Made by a program: the position numbers and the translations under genes. Source: Acinetobacter sp. ANC 3813 (GTDB lineage Bacteria; Pseudomonadota; Gammaproteobacteria; Pseudomonadales; Moraxellaceae). From it: DNA of 64,000 bases. Of this stretch, positions 1-10,827 are shown piece after piece. The DNA lies in contig NZ_NEGK01000003.1 of the NCBI RefSeq assembly GCF_002135435.1, positions 124,001-188,000 of the forward strand, written 5' to 3'. The notes beneath the pieces were generated by a model. That model searched no databases. It saw nothing but the letters and a program-made list of their open reading frames with translations, and had not been told where the DNA came from. How positions within the stretch are numbered: position 1 is the first letter of the stretch; each line of letters opens with the position of its first letter.

Positions 1-79
1 GCCCCCACTCATGCAAACACCAATGCCGTAACTGTTGAACTTGACGAGGATGAGCCTGCAATTGAATCAATATTTGCAT
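1..79 (-). CDS. 5' end of an unidentified gene, cut by the window edge
   Basis: An ATG at 79 is preceded by a strong AGGAGGA ribosome binding site at about 84-91 and opens a frame that stays open for all 26 codons to the window edge. It begins 14 bases after the stop of the FAD dehydrogenase gene, so it is probably the next gene of the HPA hydroxylase operon. The visible residues (MQILIQLQAH, then RHWCLHEWG) are too few for a family call. The HWxxHEWG stretch recalls the N-terminus of some GNAT acetyltransferases, which is only a guess. Confidence 0.6.
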   Translation of the reverse strand, partial: MQILIQLQAHPRQVQQLRHWCLHEWG

Positions 80-93
80 ACTGCTCCTCCTGT

Positions 94-1836
94 TTAGACT
101 GCCTCAGCGCTGCGCTTTATAGTCTCTACCGCTGGATTGTTGTCCTGACCTTTGGCAATAAATAGGCCTGTCTGATAACCAAAGACCAATGCAGGACCAA
201 GAGTAATACCCGCACCTGGATAGTTGCCGCCCATAATACTGGTCGCATCATTACCCACAGAATACAGACCAGCAACGGCCTTGCCTGACTGATCCAATAC
301 GCGGCTATGGCGGTCTACCGGCAAGCCTGCATAAGTGCCGATGTCACCTGGATGAAGTTGAACCGCATAAAATGGGCCTTGTTCAATTGGCTTTAAGCAT
401 GGGTTTGGCATATGCAGCGGGTCACCTTGGTAGCGGTTATACGCTTTAGAACCTTTGCCGAAATCTGGGTCTTGACCAATTTTTGCCAGTGGATTGAACT
501 TCTGAATGGTTTCTTCAAGGCCTTTTGCATCAATACCGCAGTTTTTTGCCAGCTCTGCAATGCTGTTGCCTTTTTTCAGATAGCCAGATTTCAAATGCTT
601 GCCAATAGGCAATGGCTGCGGCGGTACAGAACCTAGGCCATACATACGCAGGGTTTTACGGTCGCAAATCAGCCAAGAGGTAATTTGACCATCAATGTTG
701 GCGCCATTGATCATGCCTTGTACAAAATCATGATAAGAGTTGGCTTCATTCACAAAACGCTTGCCCTTTTTATTAACTGCGATCACACCTGGCTTAGCGC
801 GGTCAATAAAGTGCGGCATCACGCCTGTCGTGCCATCTTTGCGTTTCACCAAAGATACTGGCGCCCATGCAGCGGCATTCGGCAAATAGGTATCGACAGC
901 TACATTCAGCTTTTCAGCCATGGCAATACTATCGCCGGTATTGGTTTCTGTGGTGGGTGACCAATGCTCTAAACCTGTCGGCGTGTGGCCATATAAGCGT
1001 TTACGCAGTTCAATATTGTGCGGGAAACCGCCTGCCGCCAAAACCACCGCCTTCGACGCATTGAGGATGATTTCCTGACCCGCAGATTGCGCGATCACAC
1101 CAGCCACTTTGCCATCTTTTAAAATCAGTTCTTTAGCTGCCGTGTCGACCAATACTGGAATATTTAGATCTAATGCAGTTTTTGCCAAACGTCCCGCCAA
1201 GGCGTTACCGTTCGTCAGCAACATACCGCGTCCGTATTTCATGCATTCTGCAAAGTGCGTAGAAAAGCGTTTAAAGGTATAAATAGCAGACTCTAAAGAA
1301 CGCGTCGCTTTCATAAAGTGGCGTAAATCTGCACCAGAACCAATCATCATGCCAAATACCGTTAATTCTGGCAGTGGTGGCTCTAACAGCGCTAAGCGAT
1401 CACCCAACTCACGTGCATCGAACGGGCGCGTCACCATAGAACGGCCGCCCTGCATTGCGCCAGGCGCTTCTGCATGATAGTCAGGGAATGTCAGCGGCAT
1501 ATCAAACTGCACCGCTGTATTTTTAGTGAAAAAATCTACCGCGTCATAACAATGATTTACAAATGAATCGACGCGCGCCTCGTTATACGCCGCACCGCCT
1601 TCATGCTTCAAATAGGCTTTGACCGCTTCAGGTGAATCATCATGGCCATAGTTTTTACCTAATTGCGTACAAGGCACCCACAGCCAACCGCCTGAACGCG
1701 CTGTTGTACCGCCATAGTTTTTCGACTTTTCAATGACTGCGACATTTAAGCCCAATAATTTTGCCGTAATCGCTGTCGACATGCCTGATGCGCCGGAACC
1801 GACCACCACGACATCAAAATCAAAATTCTTTTCCAT
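94..1836 (-). CDS. FAD-dependent dehydrogenase, 3-ketosteroid dehydrogenase / fumarate reductase flavoprotein family
   Basis: This is a flavoprotein of about 580 residues with the FAD_binding_2 fold. A dinucleotide-binding motif VGSGASG lies at residues 12-18, an acidic residue ends the second strand near residue 36, and a second FAD contact (YSVGNDATSIMGGNYPGAG) lies near the C-terminus. The family includes 3-ketosteroid delta-1-dehydrogenases, fumarate reductases and related enzymes that oxidise or reduce a C-C bond next to a carbonyl. The start at 1836 is chosen over the longer frame at 1878 because GGGAG lies five bases upstream of it. The gene follows the HPA hydroxylase reductase on the same strand, so co-transcription is likely. 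Its substrate is unknown; a steroid substrate is not supported by the neighbours. Confidence 0.8.
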   Translation of the reverse strand: MEKNFDFDVVVVGSGASGMSTAITAKLLGLNVAVIEKSKNYGGTTARSGGWLWVPCTQLGKNYGHDDSPEAVKAYLKHEGGAAYNEARVDSFVNHCYDAVDFFTKNTAVQFDMPLTFPDYHAEAPGAMQGGRSMVTRPFDARELGDRLALLEPPLPELTVFGMMIGSGADLRHFMKATRSLESAIYTFKRFSTHFAECMKYGRGMLLTNGNALAGRLAKTALDLNIPVLVDTAAKELILKDGKVAGVIAQSAGQEIILNASKAVVLAAGGFPHNIELRKRLYGHTPTGLEHWSPTTETNTGDSIAMAEKLNVAVDTYLPNAAAWAPVSLVKRKDGTTGVMPHFIDRAKPGVIAVNKKGKRFVNEANSYHDFVQGMINGANIDGQITSWLICDRKTLRMYGLGSVPPQPLPIGKHLKSGYLKKGNSIAELAKNCGIDAKGLEETIQKFNPLAKIGQDPDFGKGSKAYNRYQGDPLHMPNPCLKPIEQGPFYAVQLHPGDIGTYAGLPVDRHSRVLDQSGKAVAGLYSVGNDATSIMGGNYPGAGITLGPALVFGYQTGLFIAKGQDNNPAVETIKRSAEAV

Positions 1837-1989
1837 GTTCACTCCCGAGAACCTTAATTGTTCCTTATTCAGCATCACTTGCCATATAGTTAAGATATTA
1901 AATATTAATTACCCTATTAGCAAGTATTTTACTTATATATAAACTGTATAAAAAAACTGCCGAAGCAGTTTTAGTGTAAAAATCAAATA

Positions 1990-4219
<2,230 letters not shown>

Positions 4220-4429
4220 ATCTTAGTTTCCTTTTACCGAGCGCTTTCGCATCTGAAAACACTATGTCCTGTAAATCCTTATATAGCAGGCAATACTGCT
4301 GGGCTATCATCATTATTCAAGAATATTGAGCAAACTTTAATGTATTTTCCCGACTTAAAATTGCACTTTCCAAATTACATATATAACAAATATTTTCCAA
4401 TAGGATAATTTAAAACTTTAGTCGCACAT
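4220..4429 (-). promoter_or_regulatory. Promoter region of the HPA hydroxylase operon
   Basis: This AT-rich spacer lies upstream of C2. It holds an imperfect dyad at 4286-4302 (AGCAG, six bases, CTGCTGG), whose 11-mer AATACTGCTGG recurs in inverted form at 8030-8040 in front of the MHS transporter gene. At 4355-4372 it holds TTAAAATTGCACTTTCCA, which nearly recurs at 8506-8524. These are candidate regulator sites. No -10/-35 pair is assigned. Confidence 0.45.
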
Positions 4430-4455
4430 AAAAAAGCCCCGAATAGAACAGGGCT
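4430..4455 (-). terminator. Probable terminator downstream of the tetR gene
   Basis: On the minus strand AGCCC and GGGCT form a hairpin with an 11-base loop, followed directly by a run of T. It lies about 130 bases after the TetR stop and separates that gene from the HPA hydroxylase promoter. Confidence 0.6.
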
Positions 4456-4585
4456 GAATATTTAGGTAACCACATGCCTATACACGTATTCTCCAGTACG
4501 ATGAATTGCGTTGTTCACCGACTTGGTTTGCAGACTGCATAAGCTGTTGTCAGCTAATCATTTATCTAATGCCACCTTTAACGAC

Positions 4586-5200
4586 CTAGTTCACTGGCTT
4601 AAAAATATTGCGGATATTGATTTCAAACAAAGACTGGATGCATTGCGCATTTTGCGGAGACAAAATACCGTTATGGACTATCCCCATCCAAATGGGCGCA
4701 AGTATCAGCAATGCCAATATTTCTGAATCGGTTCCCATCGGCAATTCTTTACGCTGCACGGCAATCTGAATCAGTTTCTGCAGTTCGGCTTGCCCGGGCT
4801 GATAAATTTTCTGCAAATACAATTCACGAATATGATCGAAATTTTTACCTTCACTCAAAACTAAACGGGCAATATTCGCACGCCCTGCAGATTCAAGATT
4901 ATCAATCGCAGGCAGCATCTGCTGCAGAATAAAATCTGCCACAGTGATATCTGGCGTCAGTTCATCACTTTGAATCGGGTGATAAGTGTCTTCAATTAAA
5001 TAATCAATCACGCCTTCAAACAGCTTTTCTTTGGTTTCAAAATACGAATAAATCGTTCCCTTGCCAATGCCTGCTGAAACAGCAATCGATGCGATTTTAC
5101 TGTTGGCGTATCCCAACTGATTAAATTCATTTAAAGCAGCAATAATGATTTTTTTGCGGGTTTCAGCTGTTTTTTCAACTGAAGGGCTGCGCTTTTTCAT
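4586..5200 (-). CDS. TetR family transcriptional repressor
   Basis: This 204-residue regulator has an N-terminal helix-turn-helix at about residues 14-60 (KIASIAVSAGIGKGTIYSYF, then ETKEKLF), the usual TetR_N layout, and a helical ligand-binding domain. The start at 5200 (MKKRSPS) is preferred to the frame opening at 5269, because the extra 23 residues are unlike the family and would cover the operator region. It is divergent from the MFS exporter gene at 5292, with two palindromes between them (5232-5276) that are its likely operators. It probably represses both its own gene and the exporter. The inducer is unknown. Confidence 0.85.
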   Translation of the reverse strand: MKKRSPSVEKTAETRKKIIIAALNEFNQLGYANSKIASIAVSAGIGKGTIYSYFETKEKLFEGVIDYLIEDTYHPIQSDELTPDITVADFILQQMLPAIDNLESAGRANIARLVLSEGKNFDHIRELYLQKIYQPGQAELQKLIQIAVQRKELPMGTDSEILALLILAPIWMGIVHNGILSPQNAQCIQSLFEINIRNIFKPVN

Positions 5201-5231
5201 GCAATAAATCGTCCTGATCCAAAAAATAAAA

Positions 5232-5276
5232 TTGACCCAAAGGTCAGTTTTAAAATAAAATCGACCCATCGGTCAA
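5232..5276. promoter_or_regulatory. Tandem palindromic operators for the TetR regulator
   Basis: Two near-identical palindromes, TTGACCCAAAGGTCAG at 5232-5247 and TCGACCCATCGGTCAA at 5261-5276, share the pattern GACC, four bases, GGTC. Their centres are 29 bases apart. They fill the spacer between the divergent tetR and MFS genes, which fits cooperative or paired dimer binding. Confidence 0.75.
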
Positions 5277-5291
5277 TTTTAACATAACATT

Positions 5292-6488
5292 ATGCAGCCT
5301 TCAGCCACATATCTCGAATACATCATACTGTGTTTATGCCTTTGTTTGGGTGTCCTCAGTACCGCACTGGCAAGCCCGCTATATTCTATTTATATAGAAA
5401 GCTGGCAGATCAGCACCACTGAAATCGGCTATGCTTTTATTGCTTATATGGTCGGTGTAGTCTTCAGCCTGCTGTTTTTAAATGGATTAAGCGCTAAATA
5501 TGGCTATAAAAAAACTGTGATGGCAGGCTTAGCCCTCAGCATTGTGTCACTTGCTTATTCTGCGCTGGCTGGCAGTATTGCGCACTTATGCGCAGCGCGC
5601 TTTTTTATTGGGATTTCTTCAGGCTTGCTGTCCACTGCAACGATTATTGGCCTTGCACAAAAATATCCTTTCAAGCATAAAGAACATGCTGGAAAAATTT
5701 CATCAATGATTACCGTTTTTGGCTTCGGACTTGGCCCCTTAGTTGGCGGATTATTGGCTGACTATAGCCAGTCTCCTCTCAGTACACCCTATTGGATTAT
5801 TGCGGCGGTTTCCACCCTTGCACTCTGCGCTTGCCCGCTGATTCGGTACCGCCATATTCCACTCACAGCAGCAAAGCAGGCTTCCATTTGGAATATTCCT
5901 GCATTGCCGCTGCATCAAAAGATTTTCTTCCCCTGCGCCATGACTGCAGTGTGCTGTTTTGGCATGTTCAGCCTGTATGCCGCTCTGGCAGGCACCTTTA
6001 TTAAAGCTTTACCCCTTGCACAGTCTGCAACACTGACTGGATTTTCAATCTCTGTCATTCTGTTTATTTCTACGTTCACGCAGCTAATATGTAAAAATTT
6101 AAAAGAATCGACCAGTATAATTATAGGACTGTGCTTAACGCTGTTTGGCTGCGCGTCTTTAATGCTGGCACAATATACGCATTTAAATTTCTGGCTCATC
6201 AGCAGTATTTTAGCTGTAGGGATCGGACACGGCTTATGCCTCAGTCCAGCCTATTATCTGGTCGGATTAATGACCCAAAAAGAACCGCCGGCAATTTTTT
6301 CAACTTTCCTGCTGCTCGGCTATCAAGGCACCATTTGGCCCGTATTATTGTCCAGTGTCTTAATTGATCACTTTGGCATTATGCTGTCTTTGGCAGTCTT
6401 TTCACTGCTGATTTTCTTCGCGGCAATATGGATTTTGTCTCATTTACAATTCATTAAACACAATCAGCTAAGCACAGACAAAACCTAA
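5292..6488 (+). CDS. MFS transporter, probable drug or metabolite exporter under TetR control
   Basis: The protein has 398 residues with about twelve hydrophobic segments and the MFS loop motif between the second and third helices (NGLSAKYGYKKTVMAGL). It is an inner-membrane secondary transporter, probably a proton-driven exporter. Divergence from a tetR gene and the two operators just upstream suggest induced efflux of a toxic compound. The ATG at 5292 lies 16 bases after the second operator, with no clear ribosome binding site, so the transcript may have a very short leader. The substrate cannot be inferred from sequence. Confidence 0.8.
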   Translation: MQPSATYLEYIILCLCLCLGVLSTALASPLYSIYIESWQISTTEIGYAFIAYMVGVVFSLLFLNGLSAKYGYKKTVMAGLALSIVSLAYSALAGSIAHLCAARFFIGISSGLLSTATIIGLAQKYPFKHKEHAGKISSMITVFGFGLGPLVGGLLADYSQSPLSTPYWIIAAVSTLALCACPLIRYRHIPLTAAKQASIWNIPALPLHQKIFFPCAMTAVCCFGMFSLYAALAGTFIKALPLAQSATLTGFSISVILFISTFTQLICKNLKESTSIIIGLCLTLFGCASLMLAQYTHLNFWLISSILAVGIGHGLCLSPAYYLVGLMTQKEPPAIFSTFLLLGYQGTIWPVLLSSVLIDHFGIMLSLAVFSLLIFFAAIWILSHLQFIKHNQLSTDKT

Positions 6489-6537
6489 AATTGGGTCATT
6501 TGAGCAATTTCAACTCATATAACAAAATCATCTAAAA

Positions 6538-6566
6538 TAAAAAAGCTGGGATAAACCCAGCTTTTT
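6538..6566. terminator. Bidirectional terminator between convergent MFS genes
   Basis: AGCTGGG and CCCAGCT pair perfectly around a five-base loop, with an A run before and a T run after. This serves the plus-strand exporter ending at 6488 and the minus-strand MHS gene ending at 6585. Confidence 0.9.
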
Positions 6567-6584
6567 ATGGCTATGCTTTAGCGA

Positions 6585-7979
6585 TTAATCACTATATACA
6601 CGCTTAACTTTTTCTTTACTAAAGGTAAAAGCAGATTCATTTTGCAAATCTTCATGATCTGGACCCAAAGGAATGCCTGAACGGTCTTTCAGCAGAATCG
6701 TTGCTATTAAGCCTACGATGGTCATCCCTGCCAGATAGAAAGCTACCGAATCTGTAGAACCTGTGGTGCTGACCAGCCACGATGCGATTAATGGTGAAAA
6801 TGCACCGCCCAAAATTGCGCCTAAAGCATAAGAAATAGAAACACCTGAAAAGCGGATCGATGCAGGAAACAATTCAGAATAAAACGCTGATTGTGCGCCA
6901 TAGGTCATGCCAATGCCGACTGCCAAGAAGCATAGGCCTAATGATACTGACCAGATTTCACCGATATTCACCAAGGGGAACAAGGCCAGCACACCCATGA
7001 GCTGAATAATAAAACCATAGATATAAGTCTGGCGTCGCCCGATTCTGTCCGATAAACCGCCAGAGAACCAAGTAAAAATCAGCCAAATAGCCGCTGAAAT
7101 TGTCACACTAATCAGGATAGGAGTACGCGGCAGAGCAAGCGGCCCTTCTGGATTAGTCGTGTAGTTTTGAATAAAACCGCCTGTGGTCATATAACCGATT
7201 GCACTATTGCCCGCAAAAACCAGCGCCGCCACAACCACCAATGCAGCGTGGTTTTTAAATAGATCTTTAATTGGCGTTTTAGAAGCAGATTTACGCTCCT
7301 TAATTTCTTCAAATACAGGGCTTTCTTCTACAGATTTACGCAGCCAATGGCCCAAGAACAGCAGCACAATACTAAACAGAAACGGTATACGCCAGCCCCA
7401 TTCCATAAAAGCTTCGCCTGGTGCAATCACACCGCTCATCAATGCAAACATGCCTGAAGCCAGCAATAAACCTAAAGGTACGCCAATCTGAGGGAACGAG
7501 CCGAAACGGCCGCGCTTATGCTTAGGCGCATGTTCAACCGCCATGAGTACCGCACCGCCCCATTCACCGCCTGCAGATAAACCCTGAAGAATACGAAGCA
7601 GCAGCAGCAAGATCGGCGCCCAGATTCCAATCGTTTCATAGGTTGGCAATAAGCCAATCAATGCAGTCGATAAGCCCATCACCACCAGTGTCGCCACCAA
7701 TACTGAACGGCGGCCGTATATATCGCCAAAGTAACCTGCGAGGAACGCGCCCAGCGGCCGGAATAGAAAGCTTAAGCCAACAGTTGCAAATGCCAGCATT
7801 GTGCCTAAATTTGAACCTGCCGGTGAGAAGAATAATGTTTTAAAAACAAGACCTGCAGCAGCCGCGTAGATAAAAAAATCATACCACTCTACGGTTGTGC
7901 CGATAATCGTTGCAAAAGCAACTTTACGGTCATTGGCAGACATTTTATTGCTATCTTGAACAGCCTGTGCTGTAGACAT
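6585..7979 (-). CDS. MFS transporter of the metabolite:H+ symporter (MHS) family, candidate HPA uptake
   Basis: The 464-residue permease has twelve predicted membrane helices and the MHS hallmarks: a start like GTTVEWYDFFIY at about residues 27-38 and FRPLGAFLAGYFGDIYGRR at about 73-91, followed by SAGGEWGGAVLMAVEHAP. Family members (ShiA, ProP, KgtP, YhjE) import organic acids and osmolytes with protons. It lies between the HPA hydroxylase and the hpa operon, and its upstream dyad resembles one in front of C2. Import of 4-hydroxyphenylacetate is the natural guess. The ribosome binding site is GAGAGGGA upstream of 7979. Confidence 0.85.
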   Translation of the reverse strand: MSTAQAVQDSNKMSANDRKVAFATIIGTTVEWYDFFIYAAAAGLVFKTLFFSPAGSNLGTMLAFATVGLSFLFRPLGAFLAGYFGDIYGRRSVLVATLVVMGLSTALIGLLPTYETIGIWAPILLLLLRILQGLSAGGEWGGAVLMAVEHAPKHKRGRFGSFPQIGVPLGLLLASGMFALMSGVIAPGEAFMEWGWRIPFLFSIVLLFLGHWLRKSVEESPVFEEIKERKSASKTPIKDLFKNHAALVVVAALVFAGNSAIGYMTTGGFIQNYTTNPEGPLALPRTPILISVTISAAIWLIFTWFSGGLSDRIGRRQTYIYGFIIQLMGVLALFPLVNIGEIWSVSLGLCFLAVGIGMTYGAQSAFYSELFPASIRFSGVSISYALGAILGGAFSPLIASWLVSTTGSTDSVAFYLAGMTIVGLIATILLKDRSGIPLGPDHEDLQNESAFTFSKEKVKRVYSD

Positions 7980-8029
7980 GAGATGTCCCTCTCTTAAAAA
8001 CTGTAAAACTTAGGGATGAAAACGTCCAT

Positions 8030-8050
8030 CCAGCAGTATTCTTCTGCTGG
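8030..8050. promoter_or_regulatory. Perfect 7-bp dyad in the MHS transporter leader
   Basis: CCAGCAG and CTGCTGG flank a seven-base centre, about 50 bases upstream of the MHS start. There is no T run after it, so an operator or leader hairpin is more likely than a terminator. Half of it matches the dyad at 4286-4302 upstream of C2. Confidence 0.5.
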
Positions 8051-8176
8051 TTCATCACTGTTAAAATTTAGGTGCCTGTTTAAATCAATGTGCTATTGAA
8101 AGATCAATTTTGGCTTGAGTTCGAATATCCGCTTTGAGGAGCTTCAGCATCTTCCAGTCAAAATACTTGAACGCAT

Positions 8177-8404
8177 TTAGCCTTTATAACGCTGTAAAAA
8201 TGCATGAAGCATGCGCTTTACAGATGTAAATACACCAACTGAAAATGAAACTATTTGATATAAGATCCCATACTGATATGCATTTAAACTCTGTTTATCC
8301 GTGCTAAATTCATCTGGATAATAGTGGCGAAGCAATTCGGGGGTTAAGGCTTCATGCATGCTGATGTACTGCGCAGCCTCAAAAACTGTCGTGCGATTTT
8401 CCAT
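8177..8404 (-). CDS. Small protein of unknown function, 75 residues
   Basis: The frame encodes a basic to neutral protein with no recognised domain; the C-terminal half (YGILYQIVSFSVGVFTSV) is hydrophobic enough to touch the membrane. AGGGAT lies seven bases before the ATG at 8404, which supports translation. It stands alone between the MHS gene and the hpa operon. A motif at 8506-8524, about 100 bases upstream, resembles one in front of the HPA hydroxylase, which hints at shared control. No function is proposed. Confidence 0.55.
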   Translation of the reverse strand: MENRTTVFEAAQYISMHEALTPELLRHYYPDEFSTDKQSLNAYQYGILYQIVSFSVGVFTSVKRMLHAFLQRYKG

Positions 8405-8564
8405 AATCGTATCCCTGCTATTTTCCTTGGATCTTCTTTTAAAATAAGCATATCCATAACTATTTTTTAAACGATCTCATACGCTCAATAAAGGTACTAA
8501 ATTCATTTAAAGTTGCACTTTCCATGATGCGCATTTATTCTATTTCAAATCATTAACTTATTTA

Positions 8565-8603
8565 AAATATGCCGCTTAGACTTTGGTCTATAACGGCATA
8601 TTT
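8565..8603. terminator. Terminator at the end of the hpa gene cluster
   Basis: A long hairpin pairs AAATATGCCG (8565-8574) with CGGCATATTT (8594-8603), with an inner stem TAGAC/GTCTA around a four-base loop. It lies just downstream of the EthD-like gene stop at 8614 on the minus strand. Confidence 0.85.
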
Positions 8604-8613
8604 CATGTGAATT

Positions 8614-9264
8614 TTAATAATTTACACGCACTTTTAACGGATGCACCATCAGTACAGAAATACGCTGAATGTGCTGGAAGCTCTGTGTATAGAATGTTTG
8701 CCATGCGCCAGATTCAAAATCAGCCAAAACATGCGCATACTGATCATACCAAAGGCTGAAAAATTGCTGAGGCACATACGGCAGCGCAGGCAACTGCGGA
8801 CGGTCCATCATCTGCTGCACATCGCTGCGCTGTATGCCGCGTAAATTTGGCAGTACCTGCTTCAACGACTGCTCAGTGACTAAAGAGTTAGCACTGCTTA
8901 AAGATAGAATGATTTTAACGTTGGATTGAATCCCCTGCATTGCCGCTTCCTCAACAATGCAAACGGATATAGACGACATGAATTCGGTTTCATCCTGACG
9001 CAGCAATTCAATCGACTGCTGGCTGTTAAAGTCCTGCTGCATCTCCTGTTCATCGTGCCAATACATTTCAGCAATGCCGTCGATCTCAAAAGCAGGATGC
9101 CCTGCAGTAAAATTCGGCAGAAAATCTATACAGTGATTTTGGGTATAATGCAAAAATTTCGGCATGCGCATGACCAGCGGACTGTGTTTTTTTGCCCAAT
9201 AGGCGCTGAATTGAGTTTGTGTTAAGTCCTGACGGCGCTGAAAAAGCCCCATTCTTTTGATCAT
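8614..9264 (-). CDS. EthD domain-containing protein at the distal end of the hpa cluster
   Basis: The 216-residue product appears to have two ferredoxin-like (dimeric alpha-beta barrel) halves. The first, residues 1-100, carries the EthD-type start GLFQRRQDLTQTQFSAYWAK followed by KHSPLV. The second half is more diverged. EthD-like proteins occur in many degradative clusters, where some are lactone isomerases and others have unknown auxiliary roles. A terminator-like hairpin at 9314-9340 lies between it and the dehydrogenase gene, so it may be transcribed at a lower level than the hpa genes or from its own promoter. No step of the known HPA pathway requires it. Confidence 0.65.
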   Translation of the reverse strand: MIKRMGLFQRRQDLTQTQFSAYWAKKHSPLVMRMPKFLHYTQNHCIDFLPNFTAGHPAFEIDGIAEMYWHDEQEMQQDFNSQQSIELLRQDETEFMSSISVCIVEEAAMQGIQSNVKIILSLSSANSLVTEQSLKQVLPNLRGIQRSDVQQMMDRPQLPALPYVPQQFFSLWYDQYAHVLADFESGAWQTFYTQSFQHIQRISVLMVHPLKVRVNY

Positions 9265-9313
9265 TTTTCTATCCCTAGATGATTAGTTTTTTCGTTTTCT
9301 GTATTTTGAAATT

Positions 9314-9340
9314 AAAAAAGGACCCAAAGGTCCTTGTTTT
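9314..9340. terminator. Hairpin terminator or attenuator inside the hpa cluster
   Basis: AAGGACC (9318-9324) pairs with GGTCCTT (9329-9335) around a four-base loop, with A and T runs on both sides. It separates the succinate semialdehyde dehydrogenase gene from the EthD-like gene. Its core GACCCAAAGGTC is identical to the centre of the first TetR operator at 5232-5247. Confidence 0.7.
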
Positions 9341-9367
9341 TAAATTAAATATTGATACAGCGCTGGC

Positions 9368-10816
9368 TTAGATGCCCATGCACATATATTTAATTTCCAT
9401 ATAGTCTTCAATGCCGTATTTTGAACCTTCACGGCCTGAGCCTGATTCTTTAATCCCGCCAAATGGCGCGACTTCAGTCGAAATTAGACCTTCATTAATG
9501 CCCACCATGCCGTATTCCAGGGCTTCGCCGACTTTCCATGCGCGGCTCAGGCTCTCGGTATAAATATACGAAGCTAAACCAAATTCTGTGTCATTCGCCA
9601 TCTGAATCGCTTCAGCATCTGTGCTGAACTTAAATACAGGTGCAAGCGGCGCAAAGGTTTCATCTTTAGCTACCAGCATGTCCTGAGTTACCCCTGACAA
9701 TACCGTTGGTTCAAAGAACGTATGGCCCAAGGCATGGCGTTTTCCGCCAGCAACAATTTTCGCGCCTTTGCCAACTGCATCTGCAATGTGCTCTTCAATT
9801 TTTTCCACTGATTTTTCATTGATCAGCGGGCCTTGTTCTGCACCTTGCTCAAAAGCAGGTGCAACTTTCAGTTTGTTCACTTCTGCAACCAGCTTTTCAA
9901 GGAAGACATCATGAATGCTTTCATGCGCCAGAATACGGTTGGTGCAGACACAAGTTTGACCTGAGTTACGGAATTTAGATGCAATTGCACCTTGTACAGC
10001 TTTGTCTAAATCTGCATCTTCAAACACGATAAACGGTGCGTTGCCGCCCAGTTCCATGCTGACTTTTTTCATAGTTGAAGAACATTGTTCCATCAACAAT
10101 TTACCGACACCCGTAGAACCAGTGAAAGAGACTTTTTTCACTGCTGGATGCGTTGTCAATACACCGCCAATTTCACGTGAACTGCCTGTTACAACGTTCA
10201 CTACACCTTTTGGAATACCCGCCTGTTCTGCCAAAGCCACCAACGCCAATGCAGACAGTGGTGTTTCAGATGCAGGTTTAATAATCACCGTACAGCCAGC
10301 TGCCAATGCAGGGCCAACTTTACGGGTTATCATGGCATTTGGAAAATTCCACGGCGTAATGGCAGCAACCACACCCACTGGCTGTTTAATCACAACCAAA
10401 CGGCGGCCTTGTTTATCATGTGGAATCACATCGCCATAAGTACGTTTTGCTTCTTCGGCAAACCATTCAATAAAGCTTGCGCCATACAGAATCTCACCGC
10501 GGCTTTCGGTAATCGGCTTGCCTTGTTCTGTACTTAAAATAACAGCCAAATCTTCTTGGTTTTCCACAATCAGATTGAACCAAGTACGCAACAATGCTGA
10601 GCGATCTTTCGCGGTTTTTTGTTTCCAGCCTTCCAGCGCAGCTTCTGCAGCTTGTACAGCCTGCTCAACCTGCGCAGCAGATACGCTTGGCACACGGCCA
10701 ATAATTTCATCTGTTGCTGGGTTGGTGACAGGCAAACTTTTACCGTCATCTGCATCCAGCCATTGGCCATTAATATAAACTTGCTGTTTGAGCAATTCAG
10801 AATTTTTGAGCTGCAT
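9368..10816 (-). CDS. NAD(P)-dependent succinate semialdehyde dehydrogenase
   Basis: The 482-residue aldehyde dehydrogenase oxidises succinate semialdehyde, the product of the HpaI aldolase, to succinate for the TCA cycle. The catalytic pair is visible as Glu255 in MELGGNA and Cys289 in NSGQTCVCTN, with the cofactor motif FTGSTGVGK at about 231-239 and TPWNFP at about 154. Length and motifs match the GabD/Sad branch. It starts 11 bases after hpaI with a clear AAGGAG site, so it belongs to the operon. It is a paralogue of the dehydrogenase at 50736-52229. Confidence 0.9.
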   Translation of the reverse strand: MQLKNSELLKQQVYINGQWLDADDGKSLPVTNPATDEIIGRVPSVSAAQVEQAVQAAEAALEGWKQKTAKDRSALLRTWFNLIVENQEDLAVILSTEQGKPITESRGEILYGASFIEWFAEEAKRTYGDVIPHDKQGRRLVVIKQPVGVVAAITPWNFPNAMITRKVGPALAAGCTVIIKPASETPLSALALVALAEQAGIPKGVVNVVTGSSREIGGVLTTHPAVKKVSFTGSTGVGKLLMEQCSSTMKKVSMELGGNAPFIVFEDADLDKAVQGAIASKFRNSGQTCVCTNRILAHESIHDVFLEKLVAEVNKLKVAPAFEQGAEQGPLINEKSVEKIEEHIADAVGKGAKIVAGGKRHALGHTFFEPTVLSGVTQDMLVAKDETFAPLAPVFKFSTDAEAIQMANDTEFGLASYIYTESLSRAWKVGEALEYGMVGINEGLISTEVAPFGGIKESGSGREGSKYGIEDYMEIKYMCMGI

Positions 10817-10827
10817 CTATGTTCTCC

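Noticed and set aside
1..168. Open frame on the plus strand running in from the left edge
   Set aside because: It overlaps the end of the FAD dehydrogenase gene and has no domain; the minus-strand frame starting at 79 with a strong ribosome binding site explains this stretch better.
10002..10439. Plus-strand frame of 145 residues
   Set aside because: Antisense shadow of the succinate semialdehyde dehydrogenase gene; no homology or ribosome binding site.
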